Origin: Norana najaformis
Taxonomy: Eukaryota; Annelida; Clitellata; Crassiclitellata; Hormogastridae
NCBI GenBank assembly: GCA_964023275.1
Contig: OZ029916.1
Span: forward strand, 11,090,607 to 11,154,606
Reading direction: 5' to 3'
DNA length: 64,000 bases
Part shown: positions 1 through 10,571 of the stretch, one piece after another
Position numbering within the stretch: the stretch's first letter is position 1
How the letters are laid out: each line of letters starts with the position of its first letter
Program-made: the position numbers and the translations under genes
The notes under the pieces: generated by a model
What the model saw: the letters and a program-made list of their open reading frames with translations, nothing else
Databases searched by the model: none
What the model was told of the DNA's origin: nothing

Positions 1-700
1 TTGGGTGGTGTCTATATTTAGGTAAACTGAATTGCAGTAGTCTAGTTTAGCATGGACTACGGATGTGATGACGGTGAATGCGGTTTTGAAGTCACGCATA
101 GGGAGGATTCTGCGAAGGCTACAGATATGCACAAAGCGCGAGTGGGAAAGATGGGTGATATGATCAGAAAAGGAGAGGTTTTGGTCGAATATTACACCTA
201 AATTGCGGACAGGAGATTTAGTAGTAAAAGTAAAGGTGTGGGTGGAGGTAGAGCCCAGGTTGATGGAGATAGAGGGGTGGGGTATTTTCTTGAGCCGGTC
301 ACATAGACTTAGTATCAATTTCAGTTTCGATGGGTTTAAACACAGGATATTAAATGTCATCCAGGAGGAGATTTGTTTAACCACATGAAGTAGATGATCT
401 ATTGAGTCAGTGAAACAGTTCTGAGAGAGAGAGAGATGAATTTAGTTGAGTTTCGTAATCATAGAGGTCATAATCAACTGAGGACGCATTAATAAGTGAG
501 CTCAGTGGGGTAAATGATGAACAGAAAAGGTCTAAGAACAGAGTCTTGGTGAACTCTGCAAGTGAGAGGGAATGAATGGGATGATGCCTCCGAGAGATAG
601 GATTGTATCAAGAGGAGAACAGTGTCAGTAAAACCGGAATAGGTCGAAAATCTTTGAAGTAAGATACTGTGATCGAAGGCTGTTGAAATATCAAGGAGGC
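1..700 (-). mobile_element. CR1/L2-type LINE fragment (reverse transcriptase region)
   Basis: Read on the minus strand, the first 60 bases give a degraded form of the post-RT motif LDYCN (AKLDYCNSVYL), and the part near 430-700 resembles an RT segment with strand/loop spacing of CR1/L2 elements. Several stops are present, so this is a dead, old copy. The element continues beyond the left edge of the window. Family assignment rests on motif resemblance only. Confidence 0.6.
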
Positions 701-734
701 TTAGGCAAGAAACCCGTTGAGGAAGGATGGCTGA

Positions 735-1200
735 AACAAGCTTATTAATCGTAATCGTAATTCCAAGATTTCTACAGCGCCCAACGAAAGCCGCACCGCG
801 GGGACCAGCTTATTCACAGGCGCTCAGTCAAAACAAAATCGATAGGCAAAAGGGTTCGGTTCCAGGTCAAGATTCAAGAGTCAGGCAGAGAGACAGCGTG
901 GCAGCTACGGTGGGTGATGTTTGAGGTTGGAGAGCAGAGAGAGAGAGAGAAAAGGAAGAAGGGGTGTCAGAATATGATCTGTGGAAGAGGAATGTTTTTA
1001 TTGTAAAGGGGAGTGAACAGGGTTTCAGCTGAGTGCCGTTTGATAAAACTCGACTGATGTGGGTTAAGTAGTGAGTTGGAAGTCAGATAGTCATTGATCC
1101 GAGAGAGGACAATAGCCTACGTTCAGTTAATTAGGAGAGGAAAGCCAGGTTAGAAACAGGTCGATAGTTAGAAAAGATTTCATCAAGCGATGTTTTCATG
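735..1200 (-). mobile_element. LINE 3' end plus RT remnant ('GATTAC-tail' family)
   Basis: Minus strand. The 3' end (735-1000) is one of at least four close copies in the window (also about 5098, 28418 and 34825) that finish in a GATTAC-type short repeat. It encodes the usual LINE carboxy end (IKTFLFHRSYSD). Further right (1020-1200) sits a degraded RT piece, suggesting internal deletion or two overlapping insertions. Confidence 0.6.
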
Positions 1201-1250
1201 AGAAGAGGGGTAACTAGAAATGACCAGTAGGGAAGGAGATATTAATTATT

Positions 1251-1430
1251 GTGGTTATGATGAGAACAAGGATGTGAAGGTATCGTCCTTCATAAATGCA
1301 ACACCTTGACGTTTATAATCATTTATCATATCTACTCTAATAGTGTCATTACAGAAGTGTGTTCTGCATCAGCAGTGTTCATGAGTCCGTGCGGAGAGAT
1401 TTATTAATGTGGTTATGATGAGAACAAGGA
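1251..1430. repeat. 22-bp direct repeat flanking a 136-bp segment
   Basis: The 22 bases at 1251-1272 recur exactly at 1409-1430. The 136 bases between them show no recognised element. This could be a target-site duplication or a small segmental duplication. Confidence 0.6.
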
Positions 1431-1999
1431 AAGATAAACAGTCTTTCAGTAACGAGCTATGTGTAGGCGCAAGTTTGCACTGTTTGTTTGGAAGAGATTT
1501 GAACTTAGAACTGCTGAGAAGTCCAATGTTGTGCTACGCGATTACTTACGAACCCTGTGTGCTGGTACGACTGCTCAAGACATTTGTTATTTACGGGTCA
1601 GCACGTCTTTCGAGCTAACTATAGTTGACTGTCGCCAGCGTGTATTTCTATAAAAGGGGTGTGAATGTTTATGACATTTAGATACTGGGGTTATAGTATG
1701 ACGATAGACTTCCTTTTTCTGATCAACAATGTTTCAAGGTAAGAATATATTTTACAAAATTATCATAAACACATGTAATGGAATTTGAAATGCGCTGTGT
1801 TGTGATGTTGTTTCTTGATTCTTGTGGGTACCTTAGACTAGGGATGGCAATTTGCCATCGCAAAAAGTATTTATGCTGGGACGGTGGAAAAAACCGGTGG
1901 TGTAACCGACAAAACCAGGATAAAACAAACCTCAGTTGATGGAACAAAGGCAAATACTTTTTAAAAACTCACGAAATTAAACACAAACTATGATGCATT
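1431..1999. other. No recognised gene
   Basis: Short open frames only, with no domain or repeat that I can name. Confidence 0.5.
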
Positions 2000-3045
2000 T
2001 GACTCGATACGGGGACCAAGCATTGAACCATGCCGAAGACCACTTGTCAACAAAGCACCAGACGAATAATGTCCATTTAATCATACTGACAGAGGTAAGT
2101 TACGCATCGATGCAGAACGGGACCAGAAACTCCAAACCAGTACTGGAGATTATGTAACAGCAGAGAATGGTCCACGGTATGAGAAGCAGCAAAGTCAGGA
2201 AGAACAAGCGCTGTCAACCTACCCCTATGTCTAGAGCATATGATATCAATAAGAACAGGAAGAAGGGCAGATTCTGCTGAATGAATGTGAGTTTGCATTC
2301 TATTCATAACTACCTGTTCAAGAATTTTATAAACAAAATTCAAAGTTGAGCTGGGTATGAGGCTGAAATTTTGGGTCCGGAGGTTTCTTTAACATAGGAT
2401 GAACTTTGACATGAGCAAAAGCAGATGGGAAGGGTCCCTGATGCAATGAGAAATTGATAATTAATATAATGGTTGACCTAGAACATCAAAACATTTTTTC
2501 AGAAAAGATGTAGGAATGGTGCAAAGGAGACATCTTTTGTTAGATAAAGAACAGATGAGTCTGCAAACATCTGCAAGATTTGTTGGCTGAAAGTAGTCTG
2601 GCAACAAGAGGTGAAAAGCTAGGATGAAGAAATTTATTGCATAGTGAATAACCAGAAATTTTGTCTGCAAAGAAGGTCAAGAATTTACTGATCAGCTCAA
2701 TACTGATCAGCTCACATGTAGCTGAATATACAGCAGTGGCAAAATGTTGACTTCTGCCAATGTAATAACTTATTCATGACCATTCACTAGGGAAAGATAG
2801 TTTGCGATGCAGAAATTTTAGCAATTAAATTAGTTAAATATGCAGATTTGGCAGATGGAACAAGTTTTCGCACAAATTTGCACTGTGTAGCTTAAATGTA
2901 GTGTTGGCTGATGGGCATGGTGCCACCAACGCTACAGCTGACTTCTCTGACACCTAGCTTCAGAAGGTGGCCGAGATAAACTAAGGCTGTGACTTGCGCT
3001 CTGCTGCTGTCTTAGTTCTAAAAGAAATCTGCCTGTCTGGGAGCT
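2000..3045 (-). mobile_element. CR1/L2-type LINE, linker and RT region
   Basis: On the minus strand the order is linker (FADKISGY, like the FxxKIxxIR motif between endonuclease and RT), then HVKVHPMLKKP, then KILEQVVMNRMQTHI and AESALLPVLIDI, which match the RT entry region (SKILERVV ... STETALLxVxND). A diverged copy of the right-hand 245 bases occurs at 57483-57718. Frameshifts and stops are many; inactive. Confidence 0.7.
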
Positions 3046-4087
3046 CAGTTAAAGTAGATTCATAACCAACTCATTAGCTTTTGTGCTGTAGGTAACTATA
3101 ATGGAGATGCTAAGATATCATGCTGCAGCTTATTTAAATAAATTTTATGCAGAGCAAATTTTTACAATTTTGTGATTTGGAGGTGTTTTAAATGGAAAGT
3201 CAAACGTAAAGAAAATGGCTTTATGATGTGAAAGCTATGACTCAATGGGAGTAATCGATTGCAAATCAGAACTAACCCTAATCCTAACCCTAACTCTAAG
3301 AGTTAGCAGGACATCCTGGGTATGACCTTTGTTATGTGTCAAAAAGGTAATGAGCTGTTAGCTGAGGTGAGGTGAGGTTAGGCTAGGTTTTACCAACATC
3401 TGGTTTGGTTGCTTACAAACTAATACAAGCAGTGTTTATTATGGTTATAACTTGTTACCTCACTAACTTTCAACATCAATGGTGACATTTGCTTTCTTGA
3501 GATAAACTGTGAATATGTAGGGGCACGGAAACCAGGTTATCAGTTAACAGCATGATGTTGACAAATTATAGCAATGAATGAGTGTGACAGGATATGATCC
3601 CAGGTGACAAATGACAAAGGAGGTAGAGAGGAGGCCGAGTAGTTAGTGTTAAATGTGTCTTTATTTTCTCTGTGGGATAAACAACACCCCCTTTGTGAAC
3701 TAATGACAGTGATAACAGGTGTTTTTTTATAAAGTTTCAGGCAAGCAGTTTGGGAAATGAGCCGATTTAGAGCAGTTAGGTATGAGGTGCAGTCATGAAG
3801 TGTTTAGTGTAACAGCATACTATTGGAATGAGATATCATCTTAATATAGGTGATGTTCACTGTACTGCAGACTCAGTATTTTTATAGTAAAAGTATTATT
3901 TTACAGTGATATTGCTGAACAAGATTAACTTTAGCAGAAGTCTGACACTTCTGTGGATAGCTGTGCAGACAAAGTAGGTTAGTGCTATTAGGCATACAGT
4001 TATGATACATTGCCCTCCTGCCGGCAACAAGAAAGTTTGTACTGGTGAGTTATAATAATTTAGAGTAATGCACATTTCAGTTTGTCT
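3046..4087. other. Gene-free stretch with a telomere-like tract
   Basis: Holds the CCCTAA-type tract at 3271-3299 and short GAGGT-type repeats near 3364-3390. Nothing else recognised. Confidence 0.5.
3271..3299. repeat. Interstitial telomere-like repeat, about 4.5 units
   Basis: Degenerate CCCTAA units (TAACCCTAATCCTAACCC core), the complement of the TTAGGG repeat used at most metazoan telomeres. Confidence 0.6.
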
Positions 4088-4400
4088 GTGGGGTGCACAA
4101 TAGTCTAGTGGTTAGTGTGCTGGACTGTCAAGAGGTCAGGGGTTCGAATTCTCGCCAGGGCAAAAATTTTGCACCACTAGCCAACTCAGCTATAATGAGT
4201 TCATTGACTGTTCACTGTCAGCGTGAAGATCAGATGACGAGGAGAGAGCTGGCTACCCGCCCTCAACCTCTGTGGCTAAGAAAAATGAAATTCCTAACAC
4301 TTCACACCCACGGTTGGCTGCATATAGGGTTTAGCTTAAGGGCTGCTCTGCTTCTACTACTTCTGTGTAGTCACCAGGCCGTCGGGTTTTGCCAGACCAC
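4088..4400 (+). mobile_element. tRNA-derived SINE (tRNA-Asp-like head)
   Basis: The head carries a pol III A box (TAGTCTAGTGGTTAGTG) and a B box (GGTTCGAATTC) about 30 bases further on. The anticodon loop reads CTGTCAA, i.e. anticodon GTC, as in tRNA-Asp. The acceptor stem does not pair well and a ~230-base unrelated body follows, so this is a SINE rather than a working tRNA gene. Confidence 0.75.
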
Positions 4401-4445
4401 ATTGCAACTGCATAACATTAAACGTTGCAACACAGGCTAAGATTT

Positions 4446-4606
4446 ACAATATAGGCCTATGCTTAAGTACCTGAATACAGGCCTATGCTTAAGTATCTGA
4501 ATATAGACCTATGCTTAAGTATCCGAATATAGGCCTGTGCTTAAATATCTGAATAGAGGCCTGTGCTTAAGTATCTGAATACAGGCCTATGCTTAAGTAT
4601 CTGAAC
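4446..4606. repeat. 26-bp tandem repeat, about six units
   Basis: Six units containing AGGCCTATGCTTAAGTATCT with point differences (CCTAT/CCTGT, AAGTA/AAATA). Directly follows the SINE body. Confidence 0.85.
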
Positions 4607-5097
4607 AAGTCGCAGTTATACCGTTATAACGTTTGGTACTAGTGAGAGGTTAGATGAAGTTCATAAAACCACAATTGCATCACATGGGCTCAAAGTAAAC
4701 GTCTTCTCTATGTGTGGCCTGGTGCAGAAATTAGCCAGAACCTTACAAAATAAACTTTCAAGAATTTATAGAATTTATCAAATTCATTTAGCATGATCTT
4801 TTATTGTAGACAAACCTGTGCTAATTCTCATGGATGTACAAAAGTACATCAAGAGATTATATTAAGAAGAAAGCCAAGAAGTCATGCAGCATAGTTGTTT
4901 GTGATTTCTGTGTTTCTTGGTTTTGCCCCTCTTGCAAAATTTCTGTGGGCGCCCACACCCAAAGTTCGAAAGTAATCTTTCAGAAGAAGCAGGGTTTGCT
5001 GGGGTTGAAAGCGGGCATACTAAGAAGAATATTTTTGACCTTGCCTGAAAAAACCCTCACAAAATCGGAAAAGTTTTTTGTAAGAAACGTATTCATC
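4607..5097. other. No recognised gene
   Basis: Unique-looking A+T-rich DNA. The open frame near 4834-5090 has no recognisable domain and runs into the LINE end that follows, so it is not called as a gene. Confidence 0.5.
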
Positions 5098-5390
5098 ATG
5101 ATCATAATCCCGAGATTTCTACAGCACCCAACGAAAGCCATGTCATGGGGACCAGCTTATTCACAGGCGCTTAGTCAAAACAAAATCGATAGGCAAAAGT
5201 TTCCGGTTCCAGGTCAAGATCCAAGAGTCTGGCAGAGAGACAGCATGGCAGCCATGGTGGATGATGTTTGGGGTTGGAGCAGAAAGAGGGATAAGAGGAA
5301 GAAGAAAGTCAGGATAGGATCTGTGAAAGAGGAATGTTTTCAGTTTTGAGTGAAAGGCCAAAGCAGAAAGTCAGGTAGGCATAAAACGGG
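5098..5390 (-). mobile_element. LINE 3' end ('GATTAC-tail' family)
   Basis: Near-identical to the 735 and 28418 copies. On the minus strand it encodes FHSKLKTFLFHRSYPD, the usual carboxy end of CR1/L2-type ORF2, followed by a ~200-base 3' region. Strongly 5'-truncated. Confidence 0.75.
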
Positions 5391-5863
5391 TCAAAACAGT
5401 GGCATAGCTAGCTATTTTTATGCTCTCCGTGGAAATTTTGAATTTTAACAAAAACCAGCAATTTAGAGAAACGTCATGTGTTGAACACTAAAATCCCTCA
5501 GTACTTCCCAACTGTGTGTTGAGCAAGAGAAATAACGGAGCAGACGTTGCTGCACTGAACTTTCCATAAGGCTGGCTGGCTACAGGGAAAGGTCAGTGAG
5601 GTGACTGCCTAGCGCCTTATACCTTATAGGTGACACTTTGGGTCTGAAAGCCGTAATAAGTGTAAATTTAGTTTTGAAAGATGGATTTTCTTCTTTATTA
5701 AACCAGAGAGGGATGAACGGTTGGTCTGACTTGTGCAATATTTCTTCCTGCAAGATAGAGAGGGGAGCAGAATGGGGAGGAATGGGTCAAGTGGAGAGGA
5801 GAAACCTAGAGGGCTACTTTGACAGCAATGACCTGACTGATAATTTGTAAGCTTAAATACATA
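5391..5863. other. No recognised gene
   Basis: No domain-bearing reading frame and no repeat that I recognise. Confidence 0.4.

Positions 5864-5951
<88 letters not shown>
5864..5951. repeat. (GA)n microsatellite
   Basis: About 88 bases of nearly pure GA dinucleotide with one AA interruption. Confidence 0.95.
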
Positions 5952-5954
<3 letters not shown>

Positions 5955-6699
5955 CTGGGTCAGTTCAACTCTAGAGTTGAAACTTGATAGACCTATTCTA
6001 CACAAATGTGTACAGCATATAGGCCTACTGAGTCCGAAATTTTTCATTGGCAACATCTTTGGATCTTTGGAACGTATGTTCCAATTGTCTTTTATGTGAT
6101 CACCATTGAAATATTGGGTGCAGATGATAAAAATAAATATATCTTCAAAATTTTCATTCTACCGCTCTCTCGGCCTCCAGTTGGACAGTGGTGCCCGGGG
6201 TGGCTGCAACACTTACCCCACTTAGATACCATGGGATAAAAATGAGTTTGTTGAATGTTTATATTGTTTTATATATCAGTCTACAAGTCCTTATGTAAAG
6301 TTTTGCTGTCTAAGTATTTTCATTTTCAATTTTATTATGATACTTGGCAACAAATCTTAATGTAACATTTGTATTTGATTTGTATTTGATACTTATAAAT
6401 TTATAAATAAATAACGCCCCCTCAAAGTTCGACTCACACCTCAACATGGTGAGGGGGTGAAAACAGCCAAGTAAGGGAATGCCTGCTGAGGCTATGCCAT
6501 CAGTGGTGAAGGTCTTGGCCGAAGTACCACCTAGGGCGCTTTGCGAGGTGGACAGGCTCAGCAGAAACCCTGAAACAGCTGGCTAACGTGGGCGGCAACG
6601 CCGCCTCTGGTGCCACAAGGATATCAGAGCCAGTCCCAAGCCTGGAACTCATTTCATAGAGAAGTGCAAGGGTCGAACGGATGGGTGCAGATACTCCGT
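5952..6699. other. Gene-free; GC-richer block at 6430-6699 of unknown nature
   Basis: 5952-6429 shows nothing recognisable. 6430-6699 is GC-richer and joins directly to the RTE coding remnant, so it may be an upstream or rearranged part of that element; I cannot confirm this. Confidence 0.3.
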
Positions 6700-7018
6700 T
6701 CATAAAGGAAACAGACGAAGGAAATCCAATGCAATGACAAAAGAAGATCTAATACAAGTAATAATGAGACGGAAATTGCGCTTGTTTGGACATATATGCT
6801 GGATGGATGACAGTAGAAAAATAAAAAGCGTGATGATGGGAATTATGGACGGAAATGGGAGACGAGGAAGACCTAACAGGGAGTGGACAGATGATGTAAG
6901 GGATTGGTGTAAGCAAGACTTGCACACCTTGATAAGAACAGCACAAGATCAGGAACTGTGGAAACAAGTGACAATGCATGCAGTGGACACCTACGGGCTC
7001 TCGGCCCATGGATCATGA
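6700..7018 (+). mobile_element. RTE-type LINE, carboxy-terminal end of ORF2
   Basis: The frame reads RRKLRLFGHICWMDDSRKIK, then GNGRRGRPNREWTDDV, ending GLSAHGS and TGATGATG. The RKLxxFGHxxRM and GRRGRPxxxWxDD motifs with a trinucleotide tail are typical of RTE-clade elements. Only the last ~95 codons survive, and they are still open, suggesting a fairly young 5'-truncated copy. Confidence 0.8.
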
Positions 7019-7400
7019 TGATGGCTTATATAGCGCTTCTGACAGAGGCGCTTCCAGTGTGAGAGCCCGTGGGAAATAAGAACGTCTTTAAACAACGAGC
7101 TGCCTGAGCTCTATTAACAACAGTGACCCTAGCACGAAGCGATAGCGGAAGTTCATTCCATAGAGATGGGCCAACAACAGCAAAAGCCCTCTGCTGAGCA
7201 AGAAAGGACTTAACACAAGGAACAAATAGATTCATACGATCTGAAGAACGCAAAGGGCAGGATGAGGTACTAGAGTGTGGAGGCCGAATAAAATCGCAAA
7301 GATATTTTGGAGCCTGGCCCATGCGAGCTCTTATTACCAGTGATAATAGTTAAACTGAATACGAGATTGGATAGGGAGCCAATGAAGATGCTGAATGATG
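7019..7400 (-). mobile_element. L2/CR1-type LINE, carboxy-terminal end
   Basis: Minus strand encodes RAFAVVGPSLWNELPLSLRA and RCLKTFLF, the conserved FxxxGPxxWNxLPxxxR / LKTFLF end of L2/CR1-type ORF2, then a 3' region with the AGCGCTATATAAGCC-type signature and a CAT trinucleotide tail. The tail abuts the RTE tail at about 7015-7025. Confidence 0.8.
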
Positions 7401-8454
7401 TAATGTTACTGATGTCCTGTTTTGAAGTCATATGCGTTGATTATTATGCAATTGACCAAGCATCTTATCCAGATTTTTTTGGAGACTTCACTGATGGCCC
7501 AGCATCAGAGGCCTATGAGTACACTCTAGTTTACTGTATTCGTAAACATTCACGACCCTTAGGCACAGTGACTTGGGTCATTGTTATGATAAACTTTAAC
7601 TTGCAATTTCTCAAAAGTATCAGTGAAGAGACCTGCATCTTTAAATGTTTGTAACTTTTTGCTAATTTCTTTTATAAAAACATGTGGTTTCACCTAATTA
7701 TTCAATTTCATCAAAATCCAGTGCAGTATCAAACTCAGTTTTGATTTTTTCTGACTTTATGAGGTTTACCAAAGCACAAGTGTAAAAAAATACTTTTACC
7801 AGAAAGGGTTTTTCCATAATAAAACCGATTTTTTCCAACAGCTGGAAAAAACTTGCCAGTTTTACCTTAGATGTACCTTAGATACTGGCTGATTTGCGTG
7901 TTCTTGTCACAAAGTGTTTTCAGATCTGTATCATTCAGTTGTGCACTTGCACAGACATAAAGCAAATTTGTAACATAACAAATGTAATATATAATATAAG
8001 CTTGCTAATAAATACGTAAATATCATAGTGCTGCCTTGAAATTGGTTGTGAGTAATTAAGCAAACCATGTCATGTCCTCTTGACACTTGTCACCATACAC
8101 TGTAAATGATTAAACTACAATCAATCATCCAATCAAAACGTATACATAGGGTCAGGGTTAAGTCGTATGTAACAGTAGTTGAGGCATTTTTGTAATGTTC
8201 AGTGATAATATGTCAGTTGCAGTGACTTTTCACGAACTTCGTCATCACGTGCACCTATCTTGCACTCCACTGAGTGGGATTGCAAATGTTTCGTGACTAT
8301 TCGTAGTGATCGTGCTCTCATTGCAAGTCATGCAATGTGTCGTTTTCACTGCGTTGAACAATACTGTGCAACTGAGCTTGTTGCTACTGGTTCACCCTGG
8401 ACCAACGTGCAGTTTGGACGTAGATCACTTTCGGACTATAGACTTATTTAATTT
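7401..8454. other. No recognised gene
   Basis: Upstream extracellular exons of the receptor at 8727 would be expected somewhere to the left, but I find no cysteine-patterned or Ig-like exon with a phase-1 donor that I can defend. A 63-codon frame at 8260-8451 has several cysteines but no splice context. Confidence 0.4.
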
Positions 8455-8690
8455 GGCTCATTTTTACTAAGAAGAAACTCCCACCAATTAAAACCCTCAG
8501 TTATTCCCTACGGCCCCACACCCATGATCGTATTATTCCTCCTGCTGACAATTTAACTCGTAAATGTTTTATTGTTAGGATGTTGTATGATTATTAAGTT
8601 TTCTTGTGTTCTTAAATACTTGTAAACCAATGTGCGATTAGCTATTGGTTAATAAAGAATATACTTACTTTACTTACTTACTTATTATAA
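8455..8690 (+). mobile_element. LINE 3' end (family with TTAC tail)
   Basis: Encodes the end PPIKTLSYSLRPHT-HDRIIPPADN, then a 3' region ending in ACTTACTTACTT-type repeats. The same end appears inverted at 30476-30940, where more of the coding part survives. Confidence 0.7.
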
Positions 8691-8726
8691 TGCATCTAAT
8701 CGGATGTTTATCTGCATCTGTTTTAG

Positions 8727-8841
8727 AAACTTTGGATGCCCGTCACTGGCTCTTAATGCCAATTCCTTTATGCATCGGTCTAGTTGTTCTAATAATGGCC
8801 TTGTCTTCCAGTGGAAGCGGACGGCGATGTTGCAAAAGAAA
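8727..8841 (+). CDS. Receptor exon: transmembrane segment
   Basis: Acceptor TGTTTTAG ends at 8726 and donor GTAAGT starts at 8842. The exon begins in phase 1 and ends in phase 2. It encodes the single hydrophobic helix and the basic run just inside the membrane. Confidence 0.75.
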
Positions 8842-10571
8842 GTAAGTATGACAAATGCAGTGATCTTTTACCTTATTTTGCAGTCAATGTGGCCTACAGT
8901 CTTTACAGATGCAGTTGTCAGCTCTTAAAGAAATGTGACAATGTCAACAGTTTTGAGACTGCTCTATTCTACACTCAGTCTAGTTGTGTGATTCTGGGTA
9001 TTAATTTATCACGTAGAGTGGCTGAAAGGTGCTAAAACATGGCTATCTATAACAGGTCTAAAATGGCAGGCTAATTACATTTCTTCAGCTGGGTATGGTT
9101 GAGCAGTACTTATCTTCATGGGGAATTTTTTCATTAACATGATTCAATGGCCAAAAGTAAGTTCTGTATGTATGAAAGCAAAAAAATTAGGTTACCGGCA
9201 TAACTTTTCCTTATCCTGACCTCCTGACCTTGCCTCTGGGTTTTAATAGGGCAACATCAATCCTTCCTTACTCTTCATTTTATATTCATGAACCCCATTG
9301 TTATTTATGTATGCTTAAACTTACATATATAAAATTTCTCTGCATTTACGATACATAGTTTCTTGATATACAAAGTATACAATAACTATGTAACAGTTAT
9401 AAGGTTTTATTGTAATAAATACTGTACATAAACTGAGGTACTTTAACTTATTTGAACATGCAGATCACGACAATGCGCTGATGTCCATGGTGTGGTGGAA
9501 GAGAAAAGGTCCAGTCAGGATGATCTGCCCAAGGCAGATGAAAGCCACAACCTTGACGACAACGATGATGTTATGCTTGCTATTCTGAAACCTCTGCGAA
9601 ATTTATCTGAATGTCATACCCGTCCTTACTTGTTTGAACGGAGTTCTATCAAACTGACTGGCAGAAGGAAACAACGAGGTGATACAGACAGAGAAAGGAA
9701 TATTGTCAACATTCTCGCTGAACAAGTGCATAGTTCTTTTCCAGTTGGCTTTGGAGAATCAGTTTTAAATCCTGGCTGTCCAAATGGAACTGATAACGCC
9801 CTGCCTATTCATGGTGACAAGTCTTTTGTTCCAGAAGATCAGATTCAGGGGATTCGTCAGAATATCTTTGCGCTGCTACCACATAGTGACCATGTCCACA
9901 GAACAACTTCACCGGGTACTCACCAGGATGTTCTGGCTAAAAGATCAGGACAGTGTGGTGATTTCAATAACAACGAGATGCCTTACACAGTGTTGACGCC
10001 TTTGGCTGGAAATATTCGCGTTAGCTACACATCTCTCAAGATCAGAGAAACAGATTCATACTTGTCTGCCACTTCAAATTCACTGACAGAGTCAGCTACT
10101 GGAGGCCTATGTGTGTACAACAATACGCTACAAAACTCTAATGCATACAACAGTACACTACCAGACTCTAATGCATACAACAGTACACTACCAGACACTA
10201 ATGCCTACAATAATACACTACCAGACTCAGATGCATACAATGATACACTACTACTATCTGGTGACTGTGTTGCAAGGCCAACAGTTGCCATTTGGCATGA
10301 TGGCCTAGGTTCTTGCGATCGTCGATCTGGATTAAATTCTGGCCATTACAGTTCACTGGGTCCACATGACTACGAGACAGCAATGAGCGGCATTTATGAC
10401 ACTATTCAAGACATTAAGTATCTCACTGTCTGCACCACAAGTCCTGCCTCCACAAAGGACCAGCGTGAACTGCAGGAACAAAACAAGGTGTCGCTAGAGG
10501 CAGCAAAGCGAAAAACAATAGCATCCTTCGGTGAAATTGAACTGAAGGCATCAAGCAATGAAGTCTACTAA
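8727..10571 (+). CDS. Single-pass membrane receptor, ITIM-rich cytoplasmic tail (3' two exons)
   Basis: Two exons (8727-8841, 9464-10571) join in phase 2. The first gives a transmembrane helix, WLLMPIPLCIGLVVLIMAL, followed by a basic stop-transfer run RRCCKRK. The second encodes ~368 residues of tail ending in NEVY. Tyrosine motifs seen: MPYTVL (9978-9995), VSYTSL (10020-10037), GHYSSL, HDYETA, GIYDTI (10389-10406) and IKYLTV (10413-10430). VSYTSL and IKYLTV fit the strict ITIM consensus (S/I/V/L-x-Y-x-x-I/V/L), which recruits SH2 phosphatases in known receptors. Five tandem 10-residue repeats also carry a tyrosine each. The first exon starts in phase 1, as is common where extracellular modules (Ig, EGF) precede the membrane exon; those exons were not found. 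Family unknown: an MEGF10/scavenger-type or Ig-type receptor is possible. The ITIM function is inferred. Confidence 0.75.
9464..10571 (+). CDS. Receptor last exon: cytoplasmic tail
   Basis: Acceptor ACATGCAG ends at 9463. With the two bases left from the previous exon the junction reads K-S-R-Q-C, and the frame then stays open for 369 codons to TAA at 10569-10571. Long hydrophilic, acidic/polar sequence with tyrosine motifs; no enzyme domain. Confidence 0.85.
10116..10259 (+). repeat. In-frame 30-bp tandem repeat, five units
   Basis: Units start at 10116, 10146, 10176, 10206 and 10236 and encode YN(S/N/D)TLPDSNA-type decapeptides, each with one tyrosine. Two units give Y-N-N, fitting the pYxN motif bound by Grb2-type SH2 domains. 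The N-x-T sequons would be cytosolic and so unused for glycosylation. Confidence 0.9.

Noticed and set aside
4093-4165. Functional tRNA-Asp gene
   Set aside because: A and B boxes and the GTC anticodon loop are present, but the acceptor stem does not pair and a SINE body follows.
4834-5349. 171-codon frame
   Set aside because: Its second half is the antisense of a LINE 3' end and its first half has no domain.
6749-7009. Antisense frames over the RTE remnant
   Set aside because: Shadow of the RTE carboxy-terminal frame on the other strand.
8260-8451. Cysteine-containing frame as an extracellular exon of the receptor
   Set aside because: No acceptor/donor pair with phase 1 and it runs into a LINE end.
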